64,000 bases of DNA from assembly GCA_020692325.1 (NCBI GenBank), contig JAIMKR010000003.1:218230-282229 (forward strand), given 5' to 3'. Below are positions 20,452-28,389 of this stretch, one piece after another. The DNA comes from Desulfocurvus sp. GTDB lineage: Bacteria; Desulfobacterota; Desulfovibrionia; Desulfovibrionales; Desulfovibrionaceae. The position numbers were made by a program, and so were the translations under genes. The notes under the pieces are model-generated. The model was not told the origin of the DNA and did not search any database. It was given only the letters and a program-made list of their open reading frames with translations. The first letter of the stretch is position 1. Each line of letters starts with the position of its first letter.

Positions 20452-20491
20452 GGGGCCCCCGCGTTCCACCAACCCGAGACGCGGGGGCCCC
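20452..20491 (+). terminator. Strong hairpin after the PHP-glycosyltransferase gene
   Basis: GGGGCCCCCGCGT (20452-20464) and its exact complement (20479-20491) form a 13-bp stem with a 14-base loop, 30 bases after the stop. No T-run follows, so termination may be imperfect. Confidence 0.6.
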
Positions 20492-20640
20492 GCCATTCGC
20501 GGTGGCGGCCACGAGGCGCACAAGGCTGGCCCGCCCCCGCGACCGGCGGCGGCAATCAACGCATCAAAGGCTTTGCGGGGACTGCCGCGAGAGCCTGACA
20601 CGCGGTGGCAAGCCCCACCTCACGGCCTCCAGCCACAGAA

Positions 20641-20673
20641 AAGCCCCCGCGACCGGACAAGTCGCGGGGGCTT
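20641..20673 (-). terminator. Rho-independent terminator of the GAK operon
   Basis: AAGCCCCCGCGAC (20641-20653) pairs perfectly with 20661-20673 around a seven-base loop. Read on the minus strand it is followed by a T-rich stretch, and it lies 22 bases after the stop of the last operon gene. Confidence 0.85.
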
Positions 20674-20694
20674 CGCAGAGGCGGGAGGGGAACG

Positions 20695-21249
20695 CTATTT
20701 TCCAGCGGGTCTGGACACGCCGGGCGTGGCCGGCTTGGACGCATGGGGGGCGGCGACGGCTGGAGTCCTGGCCGGCCCGGGCTTCTTTTCCACCGCTTCG
20801 GACTTGGCCGCCTCGGCCTTGGACGCCTCTTTGAAGTCGGCTTCAGGCTTGGCGGGGTGCTTCCCGGCGGATTCGCCCTCGGCCTTGCCGCAACAAGGCT
20901 TGGCCTCGTCCCTGCGCTGACACGGTTCGGCCTCCGCCTTTCTTCCGCCCACCGGTTCAAACCCGGTGGCGGGCTCGGAAGCCGCTGCGGAGATTTTGAG
21001 GCTGTCCGGCTCGTCGAAGGCCTCGGCCGTGCGCCAGCTCACTTCCAGACTGAAGCGCGCCTTGTCCTTCTTCACACGCGCCTCCATCTCCACCTCGGCG
21101 GTCTCGGCCGGGTTCAGCGTCAGGCTCTCGCCGTCCTTCTCCACCACGATGACGCCGCTCTTGAAGCCCTCGGCGAGCCGGGCGAGATAATCGGCCACGG
21201 CCGCGCTCTCCATGAGCGTCTTCATCTCGATCTTGTCCTTGTCCAGCAT
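20695..21249 (-). CDS. Amphi-Trp domain protein with long low-complexity tail (GAK operon)
   Basis: The first 75 or so residues of this 184-aa protein form an amphi-Trp domain: a helical start (VADYLARLAEGFKSG), then alternating polar and hydrophobic strands that end in SLEVSWR, the conserved Trp. The remaining 100 or so residues are rich in Ala, Lys, Glu and Pro with a Cys pair (KPCCGK) and look disordered. A GGAGG site lies before the ATG at 21249. It is the last gene of the operon and is followed by a perfect terminator. A second, tail-less amphi-Trp protein is encoded at 26228-26500. The molecular role of the domain is unknown. Confidence 0.82.
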   Translation of the reverse strand: MLDKDKIEMKTLMESAAVADYLARLAEGFKSGVIVVEKDGESLTLNPAETAEVEMEARVKKDKARFSLEVSWRTAEAFDEPDSLKISAAASEPATGFEPVGGRKAEAEPCQRRDEAKPCCGKAEGESAGKHPAKPEADFKEASKAEAAKSEAVEKKPGPARTPAVAAPHASKPATPGVSRPAGK

Positions 21250-21286
21250 GGTGCACCTCCGGGAAATCGTTGTTGGGACGCGATGG

Positions 21287-22495
21287 TCACGCCAGGGAAA
21301 GCAGAATGGGCACGAGGAAGCGGTCGTCGATGTCCGTGCATGGCCCGTAGCCGATGAGCGGGCAGTCGATGACCTCGACCCCGAGGTTGTGGATGCGTGA
21401 AAGATCCAGCCCGCCGGGGTAGTCGCCGTGGTCCGTGTCCACGAGGACGAAGTGCAGCACGTCGCACACGGCGATGCCCGGGGCGTCACGCATGAGCGTT
21501 CCCGCCAGCCGCTCCACCTGATCGGCCACGGAGAGGCCCAGGCATTCCGGGTCCTCGCCGGTGGAGGGCACGTAGATCTTGGGGCAGACGGCCCGGGCCA
21601 CGGCCTGGCCCACGCCGCGCGGCAGCAGATTGGCCAGCACGCTCGAATGGAAGCTGCCCATGGGGTAGCAGATGAGCTCCGCCTCCTGGATGAGCGTGCG
21701 CATCTTTTCGCGGATGGGCTGCTCCACCGGGCGGCCGGCCGCGTCGGAGAGAAACAGCCGCGCGATGGGCGAGGTCAGTCTCGGCGTCTGCTTGCCGGTG
21801 AGGCGGTGCTGGCCCACCACGAGGGTTCCGTCGGCCAGTTCGGCGGCGAGTTGCAGGTTCTTGTTCACCACCGGCCGCACCACCCCACGCACCTGCACCA
21901 GGTTGGAGAACATGAAGATCACCGGGTCCAGATGCCGGCGGTTGGCCAGATAGCCCCCGACCAGCACCAGGTTGCCGATGCTCGCGCCCGAGAGGTCGAA
22001 GTCGTCGGGCATGTTCTGCTGAAACATGGCCAGGTGGTTGCGCACGATCTTGCGCATGGGGTCCGGGATGCGCGCCACCAGTTCGTGCCGGCCGCGCACC
22101 ATGAGGTCCAACGCGCGCCGCAGCGGGGTCTGCCCCTCGCCGTCCGCGCCCATGGCGGACGCCATGGGCAGGCGGTGGGCGAACAGGGCGAAAATCTCCG
22201 GGTTACCGCGCAGACTCTGGTCGGCCAGCGCCATGAGGCGGTTGCGTATGTCGCCCACGGCCGGCATGTGGAAGGCCCGGCGTATCTCGGCCGAGCTGCC
22301 GCCGGAGTCGAAGGGCGTGATGACGTGGATGGAGTTGTGGGTGTAGTTCACCAGCCGGGCGCTGGCGCGTTTGAGCGCCGTGCCGCCGCTGAAGAACAGC
22401 AGCTTCGGCCCCAGCTCCGGGCATTTCTCCAGCCGGGCCAGCGCCATGTGGTTCGGTATCTCCACCTCACGGCGGATCCAAGTCTTGGCGGCCAT
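21287..22495 (-). CDS. GAK system CofD-like protein
   Basis: This 402-aa protein has the fold markers of the CofD/YvcK family: LFFSGGTALKRAS (residues 33-45), where the nucleotide or phosphate binds, ITPFDSGGSSAEIR (59-72), VGDIRNRLMALA (80-91), and later LVLVGGYLANRR and CYPMGSFHSSVLANLLP. CofD joins a phospholactyl group to a deazaflavin, while YvcK binds UDP-sugars; this version belongs to the branch found with GAK genes, and its reaction is not known. It stands 14 bases after the HprK-related kinase gene and 37 bases before the amphi-Trp gene in a minus-strand operon. Confidence 0.85.
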   Translation of the reverse strand: MAAKTWIRREVEIPNHMALARLEKCPELGPKLLFFSGGTALKRASARLVNYTHNSIHVITPFDSGGSSAEIRRAFHMPAVGDIRNRLMALADQSLRGNPEIFALFAHRLPMASAMGADGEGQTPLRRALDLMVRGRHELVARIPDPMRKIVRNHLAMFQQNMPDDFDLSGASIGNLVLVGGYLANRRHLDPVIFMFSNLVQVRGVVRPVVNKNLQLAAELADGTLVVGQHRLTGKQTPRLTSPIARLFLSDAAGRPVEQPIREKMRTLIQEAELICYPMGSFHSSVLANLLPRGVGQAVARAVCPKIYVPSTGEDPECLGLSVADQVERLAGTLMRDAPGIAVCDVLHFVLVDTDHGDYPGGLDLSRIHNLGVEVIDCPLIGYGPCTDIDDRFLVPILLSLA

Positions 22496-22509
22496 GTCGC
22501 GCCCTTCGC

Positions 22510-23625
22510 CTAGCCGTGCACCAGGTACTCGAGGCAGAAGTCGGCCGCGCGGTCGAAATCCACCCCGCCGCTCACCTCCACCACGTCGCAGCGCGCAAGC
22601 GCCGCCGCGTACTCAGAGGGCTCGGGATCGCTCCAGGCGGCGTCGCCGTTCCTCGGCGGGGAGAACACCCCCGCCGCCTTCATGAATGCGGGCAGCAGGT
22701 CCGGCCGGTCCGCCGCCTTGACGAAGCGGATGGCCGTCTCGCCGCCGCCGCGCCGCCAGTTGAGCACCACGAGCCCGTGCATGGGGGCCTGGAGCACGAA
22801 GCGCCCCGCGCCAAAGCACTTGTCCAGGAACACGTCGTACTTGTGCTCCAACCGCCACAGGTCGTCGGCGTCCAGGTCCAGAAAGCGCCGGCGATCCGCC
22901 GGAGGCACCACGCCGGTCAGGTCCGGGTTGTTCAGGGCCGTGCCAGGATTGATGCGCGGCAGCTTGGGCACGCCGGACATTTCCAGGCCGCGGCCGTCCG
23001 CCCCCTCGCGCACGAGCAGGCGGTCGTTGCTGACGAACAGCGCGCCCCGGCTCATGACGTGCATGGCCAGCGTGCTCTTGCCCGCGCCGGAAAAGCCGCA
23101 CATGGCCAGCCCCCGCAGCCTGCCGCCGGCGGGATCGGCCATGAGGTGCGCCACGGCGGCCGCATGCCCCAGCAGACAGCCCTGGCGCAGTTTGAATTCG
23201 ATGTAGCGGTTGTTTATGAAGTTGACGATCTGGTTGGAGTTGGCCAGGCAGGGGCCGAGCGCCAGGTTGCGCCCGTGGCCGAAGAGAAAGACCATGCCCG
23301 TGAGCGTCTTGCGCACCAACCGGCCGCCGGGCACGTCGGCGTACTCCTCCTTCACGCGGGTCTTGCCGGGGTCCGGGGCCTTCACGGTCAGCTCCAGCGG
23401 AATGGCCGGGGCCGGTCCCTCGAGCGCGGTGACGATCACGTCCGCCGCGCCGGGCGCGGCCACGAATCCGCCGAAGTAGGCGTCGAGCTCCGTCAATAGC
23501 GCGAGAGAGTTGGAGCGCACCCCGATACGGCAGTCGCCCAGGTCCAGAAACAGGGAGTGCGGGGCGGGCTCGTCGCCGCCGAGCATCTCGGCCAGAGCGC
23601 CCATGACGTATCCGTGCCGGCTCAT
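22510..23625 (-). CDS. HprK-related kinase B (GAK system)
   Basis: This 371-aa protein resembles the catalytic part of HPr kinase/phosphorylase: GHAAAVAH (residue 153 on, where HprK has its conserved HG), Walker A GFSGAGKST (177-185), then HVMSRGALFVSNDRLLV, matching the HprK pattern after the P-loop. No HPr or sugar phosphotransferase system gene is present here, so the substrate is another protein or a small molecule. Its ATG overlaps the stop of the ATP-grasp gene by four bases, a mark of coupled translation. The N-terminal 150 residues are specific to this family. Confidence 0.85.
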   Translation of the reverse strand: MSRHGYVMGALAEMLGGDEPAPHSLFLDLGDCRIGVRSNSLALLTELDAYFGGFVAAPGAADVIVTALEGPAPAIPLELTVKAPDPGKTRVKEEYADVPGGRLVRKTLTGMVFLFGHGRNLALGPCLANSNQIVNFINNRYIEFKLRQGCLLGHAAAVAHLMADPAGGRLRGLAMCGFSGAGKSTLAMHVMSRGALFVSNDRLLVREGADGRGLEMSGVPKLPRINPGTALNNPDLTGVVPPADRRRFLDLDADDLWRLEHKYDVFLDKCFGAGRFVLQAPMHGLVVLNWRRGGGETAIRFVKAADRPDLLPAFMKAAGVFSPPRNGDAAWSDPEPSEYAAALARCDVVEVSGGVDFDRAADFCLEYLVHG

Positions 23626-24521
23626 GCGCCTATCCTCCTCGCGGCGTATTCCGCGTACAGCTTTGCGGCGTCCACGCCCCGGGCCTCCTGGACGCCCCGG
23701 AAGCCACCGAAGGCGGACACCTCGAAAATGCGTGGACCGTCGTCCGTCAGGGCCACGTCCACACAGGTGAAGTCGAGTTTGAACAGATCCTGGGCGCGCC
23801 AGGCCAGATCGATGACCTCGGCGGGCGGGTCGAAGGGGGCGTAACGCCCGCCGGAGGCCGTGGTGGTGTTCCACGCGCCGAGTTTGCGGCAGCGGGCGTA
23901 GGTGGTCAGATAGTCGCCGCCCATGAACACCACGCCAAGGTCGCGGTCGCCCAGGGCGACGGTCTTCTGCAGATAGAGGAAGCCATGCCCGCGCCGGTAT
24001 TCCGCGAGCTGGGCGCGCAAATCCGGTCCGGGCCGCAAAAGGCGCATCCCGCGCGCCTTGGTGGAGAACAACGGTTTGGCGATGGCCTCGCCGTAGGACT
24101 CCACCGCCGCCACGGCCGCGTCCAGGTCCTCGGTGACGGTGGTGGGCGGCAGGGGCATCCCGCCGAGCACCAGGGTCGTGGTGCAGGACATGCGGTCCAG
24201 CAGTCCCATCACCGCGCCGGGACGCGAAAACATGGCCACTCCGCGCGCCTCGATGAAGCGCAGCATCTCCAGCCGGTCCAGCAGACCCGGGGCGTATTCC
24301 GGTCCCAGTTTTTTCAGCAGCAGGCCCCGGCACTTCGAGATGTCGCGCCCATCGAACATGGCCCGGCCGGTGTTCAGGTCCAGGCTCAGACGCTCCAGTT
24401 CGACAAGCAGGGGCTCGCCGCCGCAGGCCTCGGCCGCGCGCCGGGCCAGCAGCTCGGAGGACCAACCTCCGCGCACGCCCACCACGGCCAGGGCCGGCAC
24501 GTCGTTCGTCGTATTGCGCAT
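23622..24521 (-). CDS. GAK system ATP-grasp enzyme
   Basis: This 299-aa protein has an ATP-grasp fold like RimK ligases. It begins with a strand-turn motif VVGVRGGWSSELL, shows AIAKPLFSTKARGM with the ATP-binding Lys near residue 147, FLYLQKTV, and the metal-binding end DFTCVDVALTDDGPRIFEVSAFGG, where D and E residues would hold magnesium. Enzymes of this class join a carboxylate to an amine or thiol through an acyl phosphate. The substrate is unknown. It ends in a four-base overlap with the HprK-related kinase and begins 12 bases after the PhoU-kinase gene. Confidence 0.85.
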   Translation of the reverse strand: MRNTTNDVPALAVVGVRGGWSSELLARRAAEACGGEPLLVELERLSLDLNTGRAMFDGRDISKCRGLLLKKLGPEYAPGLLDRLEMLRFIEARGVAMFSRPGAVMGLLDRMSCTTTLVLGGMPLPPTTVTEDLDAAVAAVESYGEAIAKPLFSTKARGMRLLRPGPDLRAQLAEYRRGHGFLYLQKTVALGDRDLGVVFMGGDYLTTYARCRKLGAWNTTTASGGRYAPFDPPAEVIDLAWRAQDLFKLDFTCVDVALTDDGPRIFEVSAFGGFRGVQEARGVDAAKLYAEYAARRIGA

Positions 24522-24533
24522 CGTCGCCGCGCC

Positions 24534-26216
24534 CTATGCGAAGAGGACCTGCTCGGGCAGGCGGAATTCCCGCCAGGGCCGGCCCAGGTGTTCGGCCACG
24601 CGCTCCATGAGGTAGTGCGCCCGCTGGCACATGCCGCGCGAGAAGGCCGGGTTGAGTTCGAAACGGGTGGAGGTGAACAGCGAACGCGCCAACGCCAGGG
24701 CCATGCGCGCCTCGAAGGTGGCGTCGCCCCTTTCCCGGGCGTAGCCGCGCGCGAAGGCCAGGAATTCGCGCATGATCCACAGGATGCGCTCGCGCAGGTG
24801 CGCCTCGAACACCGGCATCCGGTAGTTGGAAACGAGGAACACGCTGACGTCCTGCGCATAGTCGCCCTGGCCGGACCGGTGCACGTCCAGGTAGTGCAGG
24901 CGCTGGGTCTGGTGGTTGTACACCAGGTTGTTCACGTTGAAGTCACCGTGAATGAGCACGGAGAACGGCGCGGCCAGACCGGATTCGGCCACGGCGCAGC
25001 GTTCGATGAGCGCGCGCGTGGAAGGGACCAATCGGCCGCAAATGTCCTTTTCCTGCCGGACGAAGCCGGGATGAATCTGCAAAACGGCGTCCAGCCGGCC
25101 GCGCATCTGGGCGATGAAGTCCGCCGGGACGGGCTCGGCACGCCGTGTGGTCTCCCAAATGTCCCACACGGTCTGGGTCGTGATGAACAGCGCGTTTCGC
25201 AGCACGTCCTCGCCGGCGGTGAGCAGCACCTCGTCCAGCGTGCAGCCCGGCAGGTACTCCACCAGCAGCGAGGCCTTGTCTCCCTCCTCGTGGAAGCCGA
25301 AAACGCCGGCCACGAGCCCCGGGTACGTTTTGCCCCACAGCTCCAGCCCGGCCTTCTCGGCCACGATCTTGGCGCGCTGGCCCTCCTTGTAGATGCTGCC
25401 GAGCGGGTCCACGCCCGGGCAGCCCTCCGGCGCGCCCCCGACCACGTCGCCGCCCGCGCGGGCGACCCGGCCGATGCGGCAGCCGCTGCGCGTGCCCCAG
25501 ATGGCCTTGAACTCCACGCTGGTGAGCCCGTCGGAAAAACCGGTCTTGGTCAACGTCTGCTGCAGGGCCTCGAACTGCTCGATCTTGATGCGCTCGCCCA
25601 GGATGGAGAAGATGAGCGCCTCGCCCACATTCAGCAGCGCGTCGCCGATGCGCTCCAGATAGCGGAAGATGAACAGCGCCGTGATGAGGTTCTGCACGTT
25701 TTTGCCCCTGCGCAACTCGCCCATGATGCGGTCGAAGCCGACCTTGTACAGGCGGTCCAGCGCATACTCGGACCGGCACACGGAAAGCGCGCCGGAAATG
25801 TCCGCCTGCTGGAAGGTGGGCAAAATGCGCCCCAGGCAGGACTCGATCTCGCGGAACATGTCGCGGTAGGCGTAGCTGGCCAGAAAGGCGTGGTCGGTCA
25901 GGTAGTTGGTCTGCTGCACCACGTTGACGCAGAAATCGGCCACGCGCTCCAGGTTCACGCCCATGACCTGGATGGCGCGCACCCTGTTGCCGGCGGTCTT
26001 GCCGAACCCGCGGCCGGACTCGGCCTCGTGGAAATGGCCATAGCACTTGTTCTCGATGACCGTTTTGAGGTTGTCGATGTAGTCGTCGCGGCCGACGATG
26101 CGGTCGTACAGGCCATGGCTGGGCGAATCGAGGAAGTTCAGCGTGGCGCGCACCTGCCGCTCCACCTCGGCCACCATGAAGGTGAAATTCTCCTCAAGCC
26201 CCTCGAATGTCACCAT
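24534..26216 (-). CDS. PhoU-like domain fused to an aminoglycoside-phosphotransferase-type kinase (GAK operon)
   Basis: This 560-aa protein is a fusion. The first 220 or so residues are all-helical and PhoU-like, with the repeated pattern MGVNLERVADFCVNVVQQ and LERIGDALLNVGEALIF (compare E-R-AD and E-RIGD in PhoU). From about residue 230 it is a small-molecule kinase of the APH/choline kinase fold with LLVEYLPGCTLDEVL, the catalytic loop LIHGDFNVNNLV (His423, Asp425, Asn428-430) and the metal site HYLDVHRSGQGDYAQDV. I know of no described role for this fusion. PhoU domains act in phosphate signalling, which fits the PHO-like repeats upstream of the operon. The gaps to its neighbours are 11 and 12 bases. 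Confidence 0.83.
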   Translation of the reverse strand: MVTFEGLEENFTFMVAEVERQVRATLNFLDSPSHGLYDRIVGRDDYIDNLKTVIENKCYGHFHEAESGRGFGKTAGNRVRAIQVMGVNLERVADFCVNVVQQTNYLTDHAFLASYAYRDMFREIESCLGRILPTFQQADISGALSVCRSEYALDRLYKVGFDRIMGELRRGKNVQNLITALFIFRYLERIGDALLNVGEALIFSILGERIKIEQFEALQQTLTKTGFSDGLTSVEFKAIWGTRSGCRIGRVARAGGDVVGGAPEGCPGVDPLGSIYKEGQRAKIVAEKAGLELWGKTYPGLVAGVFGFHEEGDKASLLVEYLPGCTLDEVLLTAGEDVLRNALFITTQTVWDIWETTRRAEPVPADFIAQMRGRLDAVLQIHPGFVRQEKDICGRLVPSTRALIERCAVAESGLAAPFSVLIHGDFNVNNLVYNHQTQRLHYLDVHRSGQGDYAQDVSVFLVSNYRMPVFEAHLRERILWIMREFLAFARGYARERGDATFEARMALALARSLFTSTRFELNPAFSRGMCQRAHYLMERVAEHLGRPWREFRLPEQVLFA

Positions 26217-26227
26217 CGCGGCCGCGC

Positions 26228-26500
26228 CTACGCTTCGACCCTGAGGGTGCGCTCGCCCGCGGCGAGGGGGCTCTTCGCGTCCTTCCAGGCGATCTTGATG
26301 GTCATTTTGCTTTCGCCGTCCTTGCGTTTGGCCTTCACGGAGAAATCCATGAGGGTTCCGGGCGTCAGGACTATCTCGTCGGCCTCGCTGCGCAGCGCCA
26401 CGCTGCCCTTGCCGAAACCCTCGGCGAGGGCCGCCAGAAAATCGCGGATGCGCTTCCCGTCCTGCACGGAATCGAACTCGAACTTGCCGTCGTTGGCCAT
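26228..26500 (-). CDS. Stand-alone amphi-Trp domain protein (GAK operon)
   Basis: This 90-aa protein consists of little else than one amphi-Trp domain: helix IRDFLAALAEGFGKG, strand pairs such as EIVLTPGTLMDFSVKAKRK, and the terminal alternating strand KMTIKIAWKD with the conserved Trp. A GGAG site lies seven bases before the ATG at 26500. It matches the N-terminal domain of the protein encoded at 20695-21249, without the long tail. The domain is a constant companion of GAK genes; its ligand is unknown. Confidence 0.84.
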   Translation of the reverse strand: MANDGKFEFDSVQDGKRIRDFLAALAEGFGKGSVALRSEADEIVLTPGTLMDFSVKAKRKDGESKMTIKIAWKDAKSPLAAGERTLRVEA

Positions 26501-26525
26501 GGGAATCTCCTTTTCGCCGCGTTCC

Positions 26526-27737
26526 TCAGGCACCGAGGCGGGCGGCGTATTCGTTGATGACGCGGGCGCGGTCCATGCCGCTGGCGAGCAGCCGCTTGCG
26601 GACGGCGATGTCCTCCCAGGCGGGCTGCACGCCGATCTCACGCAGGACCTTGTCCGAGGTCTTGTCCGGGTTGCGCAGCTTTTCGCCCATGTGCGTGTCG
26701 TCGCCCATGAAGACGAGCAGCCGGCGGTCGGTCCAGCCCTTGCGGTTCTTGCGGGCCAGCGTGTCGATGAGGAATTCCGTGTAGCGCTGGGACTGCGGGT
26801 TCCACACCTCGCAGCCGTCCACGTCGTAGTCGGCCAGCAGAATGGGCCAGAACTGCTCCGGGTGGGGAATGACCACGCCGGCCCCGAAGCCCCGCGCCTC
26901 CTCGATGACCTCCGAGGCGCGGTAGAAATACCGCATGGGGAACTGCGCCTTGACGCGCAGTTTGACCGCCTGGGCGAAGGCCTGCACCCGCGCCACCATC
27001 CTGTCGCCGTAGCGCGGACGCTGGGCGTCCAGGAAACCACGCACCAGTTTGTTTTTAAGGGTGCTCTGGGGCAGAGCGCCGGCGTGCTCGTCCAGCATGG
27101 CCATGAGCTTTTTGGCGTGGATGCGCGCGAAGCGGATGGTCTCCTCCGCCGCGCCGGTCTCGGCGGCCACCCGGGAGAGGCGGGCCTCGTCGCGGCCGGA
27201 GAGCACGTCGAGGAAATCGAAGAGCTGGGTGGAGCGATAACGCGCGGTGTGGGCCAGCATGGAGGCGAGCACGCCGGCGCGGTCCAGCCTGTCCGCGCGG
27301 AAGTGGATGAGCAGCTGCACCTTCTGGTTGAACCCGCTGGAATAACAATCCACCTCCACGCCGGCGTAGTCGCCGTAGGTGGTGATCTCGTTGTGCTGGG
27401 TGGGGATGACGAGCTCCTGGACCCTGCCGGGGAAGGTGGCCTCGATGCGCCTTGCTACGCACTCCATGGGCACGAACTCGGGGTGCCAGTGCACGGCCAG
27501 CACGCGCTCCTGCCGGGACAGCACCCGCGCCGGCGTGGCGATGAAATTCCGTTCCGCGTCGGTGAGCGTGGTCTCGGTGATGGCCAGAAACGCGCGCTCG
27601 TCCTCCTCCGTGGGCGTCTCGTCCGGGCCGTCGGCCCGGTCCGCCGCGACGCAGGCCTCGCCAGCCTCGCCAGCCTGATCCACGCCAGCGCCGTCCGTTC
27701 CGCTTGCGGAAGGCTTCCGCGTCTGCCGCATCGTCAT
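26526..27737 (-). CDS. PHP-like metal-dependent protein of the GAK operon, function unknown
   Basis: I recognise no named function for this 403-aa protein. After a 45-residue charged N-terminus it shows a set of motifs in the order expected of PHP-type metal-dependent phosphoesterases: VHWHPE (His83, His85), PTQHNE (His115), VIPHPEQFW (His292), CEVWNP (Glu310) and FMGDDTHMG (Asp346, Asp347, His349; compare GSDAH). This suggests a trinuclear metal site, although the spacing differs from classic PHP proteins. The glycosyltransferase at 17882 carries a separate, classical PHP domain. The ATG lies 3 bases after the stop of the XXXCH gene. The family link is my inference from motifs. Confidence 0.68.
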   Translation of the reverse strand: MTMRQTRKPSASGTDGAGVDQAGEAGEACVAADRADGPDETPTEEDERAFLAITETTLTDAERNFIATPARVLSRQERVLAVHWHPEFVPMECVARRIEATFPGRVQELVIPTQHNEITTYGDYAGVEVDCYSSGFNQKVQLLIHFRADRLDRAGVLASMLAHTARYRSTQLFDFLDVLSGRDEARLSRVAAETGAAEETIRFARIHAKKLMAMLDEHAGALPQSTLKNKLVRGFLDAQRPRYGDRMVARVQAFAQAVKLRVKAQFPMRYFYRASEVIEEARGFGAGVVIPHPEQFWPILLADYDVDGCEVWNPQSQRYTEFLIDTLARKNRKGWTDRRLLVFMGDDTHMGEKLRNPDKTSDKVLREIGVQPAWEDIAVRKRLLASGMDRARVINEYAARLGA

Positions 27738-27740
27738 CGG

Positions 27741-28286
27741 CTACTTGGCCACCACGTGGCAGGTCCGCTTGGCCGAACCGAGCTCGATGAGGGTGTCGGC
27801 CAGGGCCGCGCGGTCCTTGACGTCGTAGGCGGTCTTGAAACGGTTGAGCGCGTCCAGATACGGCGCGTAATCATAGTCGCCGCGGTCCGGGTGGTTGCAC
27901 ATGGCGAGCGAATCCTTGAGGAAGGCCTCCATGATCTCCGCCGGCGGCAGGGTCAGCGAGTCGAGCAGGCTGTGCTGCAGGAACTTGAAGCTCATCTTCA
28001 GGCGTTTTTTGACGGCCTTGTAGCTGTTGCCCACCGGGCCGAGCACGCCATCGGCCACGGCCGCGCCGGCCAGCCCCACACCCTTGACCTTCAGCTTCAT
28101 CTCGGCCATGCCGCCCAGCTGCTTGATGGACAGCTCCAGCTTGCTGCACGAGGCCAGATGCGGGGCGAAGGCCTTGAGCGCCTCGGGTTCGACGGCGTGC
28201 CGGAAACCGCCGGCCAGGGCCTTGAGCACCTGATCCAATTCGTCGGCCTGCAGAATGATCTCGATCTTCATATCGTCACTCGCCAT
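27741..28286 (-). CDS. GAK system XXXCH protein
   Basis: This 181-aa protein ends in KRTCHVVAK: a Cys-His pair (residues 176-177) five residues from the end, the feature that names the XXXCH family. The central part (VKKRLKMSFKFLQHSLLD) is helical and basic, and MCNHPDRGDYDYAPYLDAL precedes the C-terminal helices. The single Cys-His is not a CxxCH haem site and there is no signal peptide, so it is cytoplasmic and not a cytochrome. The ATG is preceded by AAGGAG. It is the first gene of the operon, and PHO-box-like repeats lie 63-101 bases upstream. The role is unknown; a post-translational modification target or a carrier are possibilities. Confidence 0.8.
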   Translation of the reverse strand: MASDDMKIEIILQADELDQVLKALAGGFRHAVEPEALKAFAPHLASCSKLELSIKQLGGMAEMKLKVKGVGLAGAAVADGVLGPVGNSYKAVKKRLKMSFKFLQHSLLDSLTLPPAEIMEAFLKDSLAMCNHPDRGDYDYAPYLDALNRFKTAYDVKDRAALADTLIELGSAKRTCHVVAK

Positions 28287-28348
28287 GGGAAGCTCCTTGC
28301 TGATTTTCGTATCCGCACACTCCAGGTACCCGAAGTCGCGGCGCGGCG

Positions 28349-28387
28349 TGTTACAGGCATGTCACAATGCGGTGAAGGCTCGGTCAA
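28349..28387 (-). promoter_or_regulatory. Four phased PHO-box-like repeats upstream of the GAK operon
   Basis: Read on the minus strand, TTGACC (28382-28387), TTCACC (28371-28376), GTGACA (28360-28365) and GTAACA (28349-28354) follow each other with an exact 11-base period. They lie between the acyltransferase stop and the first GAK gene. I see no good -10 after them. Confidence 0.5.
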
Positions 28388-28389
28388 GC

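Noticed and set aside
27741..28286. Haem-binding cytochrome because of the C-terminal Cys-His
   Set aside because: There is only a Cys-His pair without CxxCH, and no signal peptide for export.
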